From the NCBI GenBank assembly GCA_964569055.1, contig CAZMSZ010000238.1, forward strand, positions 1 through 11,789: a DNA stretch of 11,789 bases, written 5' to 3'. Position numbers and translations under genes: made by a program. This document shows, piece by piece, positions 9,399 to 11,789 of the stretch. The notes beneath the pieces were generated by a model. That model searched no databases, was not told where the DNA came from, and saw only the letters and a program-made list of their open reading frames with translations. Positions within the stretch are counted from its first letter, which is position 1. Each line of letters opens with the position of its first letter. This stretch comes from JAWLGW01 sp964569055. GTDB taxonomy: Bacteria; Planctomycetota; J058.

Positions 9399-10100
9399 AT
9401 GCCCGACGAACGACTCCGGCCGCCGTCTCCTCCGCGCGACGTCCGCCTGCCCGCGGGCCGCGCGATCCTGGAGGGCGCGCTCGCGCTCCCGCCCGGCGCC
9501 ACCGCGGTGGTGGCGTTCGCCCACGGCAGCGGGAGCAGCCGGCTCAGCCCGCGCAACCAGGCGGTGGCGCGCCGGCTGGCCGCGGGGGGCCTCGGCACGC
9601 TCCTGTTCGACCTGCTCACCCCGCGCGAGGGCGCGCTCGACGCCCGGACCGGGCACCTCCGCTTCGACGTGGACCTGCTCACCGACCGGCTGACCGGCGC
9701 CGTCGACTGGCTGGCCGGCGCGCCCGGGACGGCGGGGCTGCCGATCGGCCTGTTCGGCGCGAGCACCGGGGCCGCCGCGGCGCTGCGGACGGCGGCGACG
9801 CGGCCCGACGTCGTGGCGGCCGTGGTCTCGCGCGGCGGACGGCCCGACCTGGCCGGCGCGCGAGAGCTCGCCGCCGTGCGCGCCCCGACCCTGTTGATCG
9901 TGGGCGAGCGCGACCCCGAGGTCCTCGAGCTCAACCGCGAGGCCGCGCGTCACCTCGGCGGCTCGAGCCGGATCGACGTGGTCGGCGGCGCGACCCACCT
10001 GTTCGAGGAGCCCGGCGCGCTCGATCAGGTGGCCGAGCTGGCGCTGGCGTGGTTCCGCGAGCACCTGCCCGCGGCCGCCACCCGCGCCCAGGCCGGTTGA
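9399..10100 (+). CDS. Dienelactone-hydrolase-type alpha/beta hydrolase
   Basis: This 233-residue soluble protein has an alpha/beta-hydrolase fold. The oxyanion-side motif is AHGSGSSR at residues 41-48, the nucleophile elbow GASTG gives Ser122, the acid is most likely Asp172 (VGERDPEV) and the histidine is His200 (GATHLFEEPG). The sequence closely follows the 'HGSGSSR.SPRN' family often annotated as dienelactone hydrolase, frequently found alone or fused to a phosphoribosyltransferase; no such fusion is present here. True substrates of this family are not established, so an esterase-like activity is the safe statement. The ATG at 9399 has GGAGG at 9386-9390, eight bases upstream. It diverges from the membrane-protein/CBS pair and converges on glgA. 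A possible -10 box (GCTAGCGA, 9370-9377) precedes it, without a clear -35. Confidence 0.92.
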   Translation: MPDERLRPPSPPRDVRLPAGRAILEGALALPPGATAVVAFAHGSGSSRLSPRNQAVARRLAAGGLGTLLFDLLTPREGALDARTGHLRFDVDLLTDRLTGAVDWLAGAPGTAGLPIGLFGASTGAAAALRTAATRPDVVAAVVSRGGRPDLAGARELAAVRAPTLLIVGERDPEVLELNREAARHLGGSSRIDVVGGATHLFEEPGALDQVAELALAWFREHLPAAATRAQAG

Positions 10101-10121
10101 CCTCGGCCGGGCCTCGAACGT

Positions 10122-10154
10122 GACGCGCCCGTCCGCCGAGCGGACGCGCGCGTC
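10122..10154. terminator. Strong bidirectional hairpin between hydrolase and glgA
   Basis: An inner stem CGTCCGC (10130-10136) pairs perfectly with GCGGACG (10140-10146) around a CGA loop. An outer stem GACGCGC (10122-10128) pairs perfectly with GCGCGTC (10148-10154), with a single C/C mismatch between the two. The 14 base pairs sit in the 100-base gap between the convergent stops at 10100 and 10201, the natural place for a shared terminator. There is no T-run on either side, so it may act as a Rho-linked or 3'-end-stabilising structure. Confidence 0.55.
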
Positions 10155-10200
10155 CCCGTCGTGGGCGGCGGCGCGCGCGTGCCGCGGCCGAACGCGCGGC

Positions 10201-11703
10201 TCAGGCCGCCGCGACGGCCGGGGAGCGCGGGTGGGCGCGCGCCCGGACCGACGCGGGCACGAGCTCCTCGTACAGCTCCAGGTAGCGCTGCGCCGGGCCC
10301 TCCCAGCCGAGCTCGAGGTTCATGCCGGCGCGTACGAGCGAGCGCCAGGTGGGCGGGTGGCGCCACACCGCCAGCGCGCGCTCGGCGGCGTCCGCCAGCG
10401 CCTCGGGGGTCGGCTCGGCGAACTGGAACCCGGTCGCCGTCTCGCGGCGCAGCGTGTCGAGCGTGGCGTCGACCACGGTGTCGGCCAGCCCGCCGGTGCG
10501 GCGCACCACCGGGACCGCGCCGTAGCGATAGGCGTAGAGCTGCACCAGCCCGCAGGGCTCGAAGCGCGAGGGCATGAGGAGCACGTCGGCCGCCGCGAGC
10601 AGCCGGTGCGCGAGCTCCTCGCTGTAGCCCACCCGGACCCAGAGCTTGCCGGGGAACGCCCGGGCCGCGTCCTCGAGCGCCTCGGCGAAGCGCCGCTCGC
10701 CCTGGCCGTGGACCAGGAGCTGCACGCGGTGGGTCGCGAGCCGCGGCAGCGCGGCGAGCAGCAGGTCGATCCCCTTCTGCGTCACGAGCCGCCCCACGAA
10801 CGCGACCACGGGCAGCGTCCAGTCCACCTCGAGCCCGAGCTGCCGCTGCAGGGCGGCCTTGTTCTCGGTCTTCCCGTCGAGGTCGTGCAGGCCGTAGGCG
10901 TAGGTCAGCGCGGGGTCGCGCACGGGGTCCCAGGCCTGCGTGTCGATCCCATTGACGATCCCGACCAGCCGGTCGCGGCGGTGGTGCAGCAGGCCCTCCA
11001 GGCCGTTGCCGTAGTCGGCGGTCTGGACCTCGCGCGCGTAGGTGGGGCTGACGACGGTGATCCGGTCCGCGTAGGCGAGCCCGCCCTTGATGAACGCGAG
11101 CTGGCCGTGGAACTCGAGGCCGTCCATGCTCCACAGCGCGGACGGCAGACCGAGGCGCGTGAACGTCTCGCGCGGGAACAGGCCCTGGTAGGCCAGGTTG
11201 TGCACCGTGAACACGGTGGCCGGCCGCCGCGGCTCGAGCGAGAGCAGGGCGGGCACCAGGCCGGTGTGCCAGTCGTGGGCGTGGACCACGTCGGGGCGCC
11301 AGGAGCGGTCGGCGCGACCGGTCGCGAGCTCGACCGCGGCCCGCGCGAACAGGCAGAACCGCTCGGCGTTGTCCGGCCAGTCGTGGCCCGACCACGGGTC
11401 GCCGTACGGGCTCCCCGGCCGAGTGAAGTGCGGGGTGGAGTCGACGAGGTAGATCGGCACCCCGCTCCCCGGGAACTCGCCGCGCAGCACGCGCACGGGG
11501 CGACCGCTGCCAGGGAGCTGGAGCCTGGCGACCGTCTCGACCTCGCCGACGCGGTCGATCGCGGCGGGGTAGGCGGGGAGCACGAGGCGCACGTCGGCGC
11601 CGTGGGCGGTGAGCGCGGGGGGCAGGCTGCCGGTGACGTCGGCGAGGCCGCCGGTCTTGACGATCGGATGGGCCTCGGCGCAGACGTGCAGGACACGGAT
11701 CAA
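10201..11703 (-). CDS. glgA: Glycogen synthase (ADP-glucose type), GT5 family
   Basis: GlgA transfers glucose from ADP-glucose to the growing alpha-1,4-glucan chain in the cytoplasm. The protein is 500 residues, near the usual 475-500. Family motifs in order: KTGGLADV at 16-23 (ADP-glucose binding), HAHDWHTGL at 141-149, TVHNLAYQG at 166-174, GIDTQAWDP at 252-260, GRLVTQKG at 304-311 and PSRFEPCGLVQLYAYRYG at 378-395. Glu382 and Cys384 correspond to the conserved EPCG active-site residues, and RTGGL follows at 402-406. I chose TTG 11703 because the GT5 N-terminus (IRVLHVCAE) begins directly after it and GGAGG lies five bases upstream. A start at ATG 11784 would add 27 Ser/Pro-rich residues that do not fit the family. 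No other glycogen gene is in the window. Substrate choice (ADP- rather than UDP-glucose) is assumed from the bacterial family. Confidence 0.96.
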   Translation of the reverse strand: MIRVLHVCAEAHPIVKTGGLADVTGSLPPALTAHGADVRLVLPAYPAAIDRVGEVETVARLQLPGSGRPVRVLRGEFPGSGVPIYLVDSTPHFTRPGSPYGDPWSGHDWPDNAERFCLFARAAVELATGRADRSWRPDVVHAHDWHTGLVPALLSLEPRRPATVFTVHNLAYQGLFPRETFTRLGLPSALWSMDGLEFHGQLAFIKGGLAYADRITVVSPTYAREVQTADYGNGLEGLLHHRRDRLVGIVNGIDTQAWDPVRDPALTYAYGLHDLDGKTENKAALQRQLGLEVDWTLPVVAFVGRLVTQKGIDLLLAALPRLATHRVQLLVHGQGERRFAEALEDAARAFPGKLWVRVGYSEELAHRLLAAADVLLMPSRFEPCGLVQLYAYRYGAVPVVRRTGGLADTVVDATLDTLRRETATGFQFAEPTPEALADAAERALAVWRHPPTWRSLVRAGMNLELGWEGPAQRYLELYEELVPASVRARAHPRSPAVAAA

Positions 11704-11708
11704 GCGGA

Positions 11709-11713
11709 CCTCC
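11709..11713 (-). promoter_or_regulatory. Ribosome-binding site supporting the TTG start of glgA
   Basis: On the minus strand this reads GGAGG, five bases before TTG 11703. It decides the start in favour of TTG over the upstream in-frame ATG at 11784. Confidence 0.7.
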
Positions 11714-11789
11714 GGGGAGGATGAGTGCGAGGGAGGAGCGTGCGGCGACGCCGCTGATGATCCAGGCCCGTGCGAGGTCGGCAACGCGG

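Noticed and set aside
10120..11724. 534-codon plus-strand open frame opposite glgA
   Set aside because: It is a shadow of glgA, with no recognisable motif and no ribosome-binding site.
11704..11789. A promoter or another gene upstream of glgA
   Set aside because: On the minus strand a TTGCCG is visible, but no acceptable -10 box lies at the right distance, and the stretch is too short to show a neighbouring gene.

Overview
The window is very GC-rich bacterial DNA with tightly packed genes. It comes from a draft or metagenome scaffold, because exactly 100 N's (5781-5880) interrupt one gene. The mix of genes suggests a high-GC planctomycete, with a myxobacterium as the main alternative. The clues are several Hanks-type Ser/Thr kinases, one of which has the 'GEPI.ARP' juxtamembrane region and a formylglycine-generating-enzyme-like (SUMF1) ectodomain, a T6SS-style LysM/peptidoglycan-binding protein, and a short zinc-ribbon protein with tandem repeats. 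This placement is inference; the window holds no rRNA or tRNA.

Left part (1-8003): kinases around a secretion-accessory-like module. A small kinase (1-780, minus) diverges from a two-gene plus-strand operon. The first gene (901-2643) is a 580-residue protein carrying the split HSSFL / SGHY signature I recall from plant IQM proteins. The second (2660-3595) is a LysM plus peptidoglycan-binding-fold protein. A minus-strand operon converges on it: an FHA-kinase (5562 to 4447), then, 13 bases on, a zinc-ribbon protein with three beta-repeats (4433 to 3618). A transmembrane kinase-SUMF1 gene (about 5614-8003, plus) diverges from the FHA-kinase. LysM/PG-binding proteins, 'GEPY..' repeat proteins, FHA proteins and kinase-SUMF1 proteins all recur in or beside type VI secretion and related contractile systems. 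However, no sheath, tube, VgrG, PAAR or ATPase gene is present here, so the link is only suggestive.

Right part (8004-11789): housekeeping and stress genes. A minus-strand pair encodes a three-helix membrane protein (9271-8921) and, two bases later, a DUF2267-CBS-CBS protein (8918-8046). Divergent from it is a dienelactone-hydrolase-type alpha/beta hydrolase (9399-10100). It converges on a complete glycogen synthase, glgA, read from a TTG start (11703 to 10201), with a strong hairpin between them at 10122-10154.

No gap without a gene exceeds about 130 bases. The largest are 781-900 and 9272-9398 (both between divergent genes) and 10101-10200 (between convergent genes). I see no CRISPR array, insertion sequence, tRNA or rRNA.
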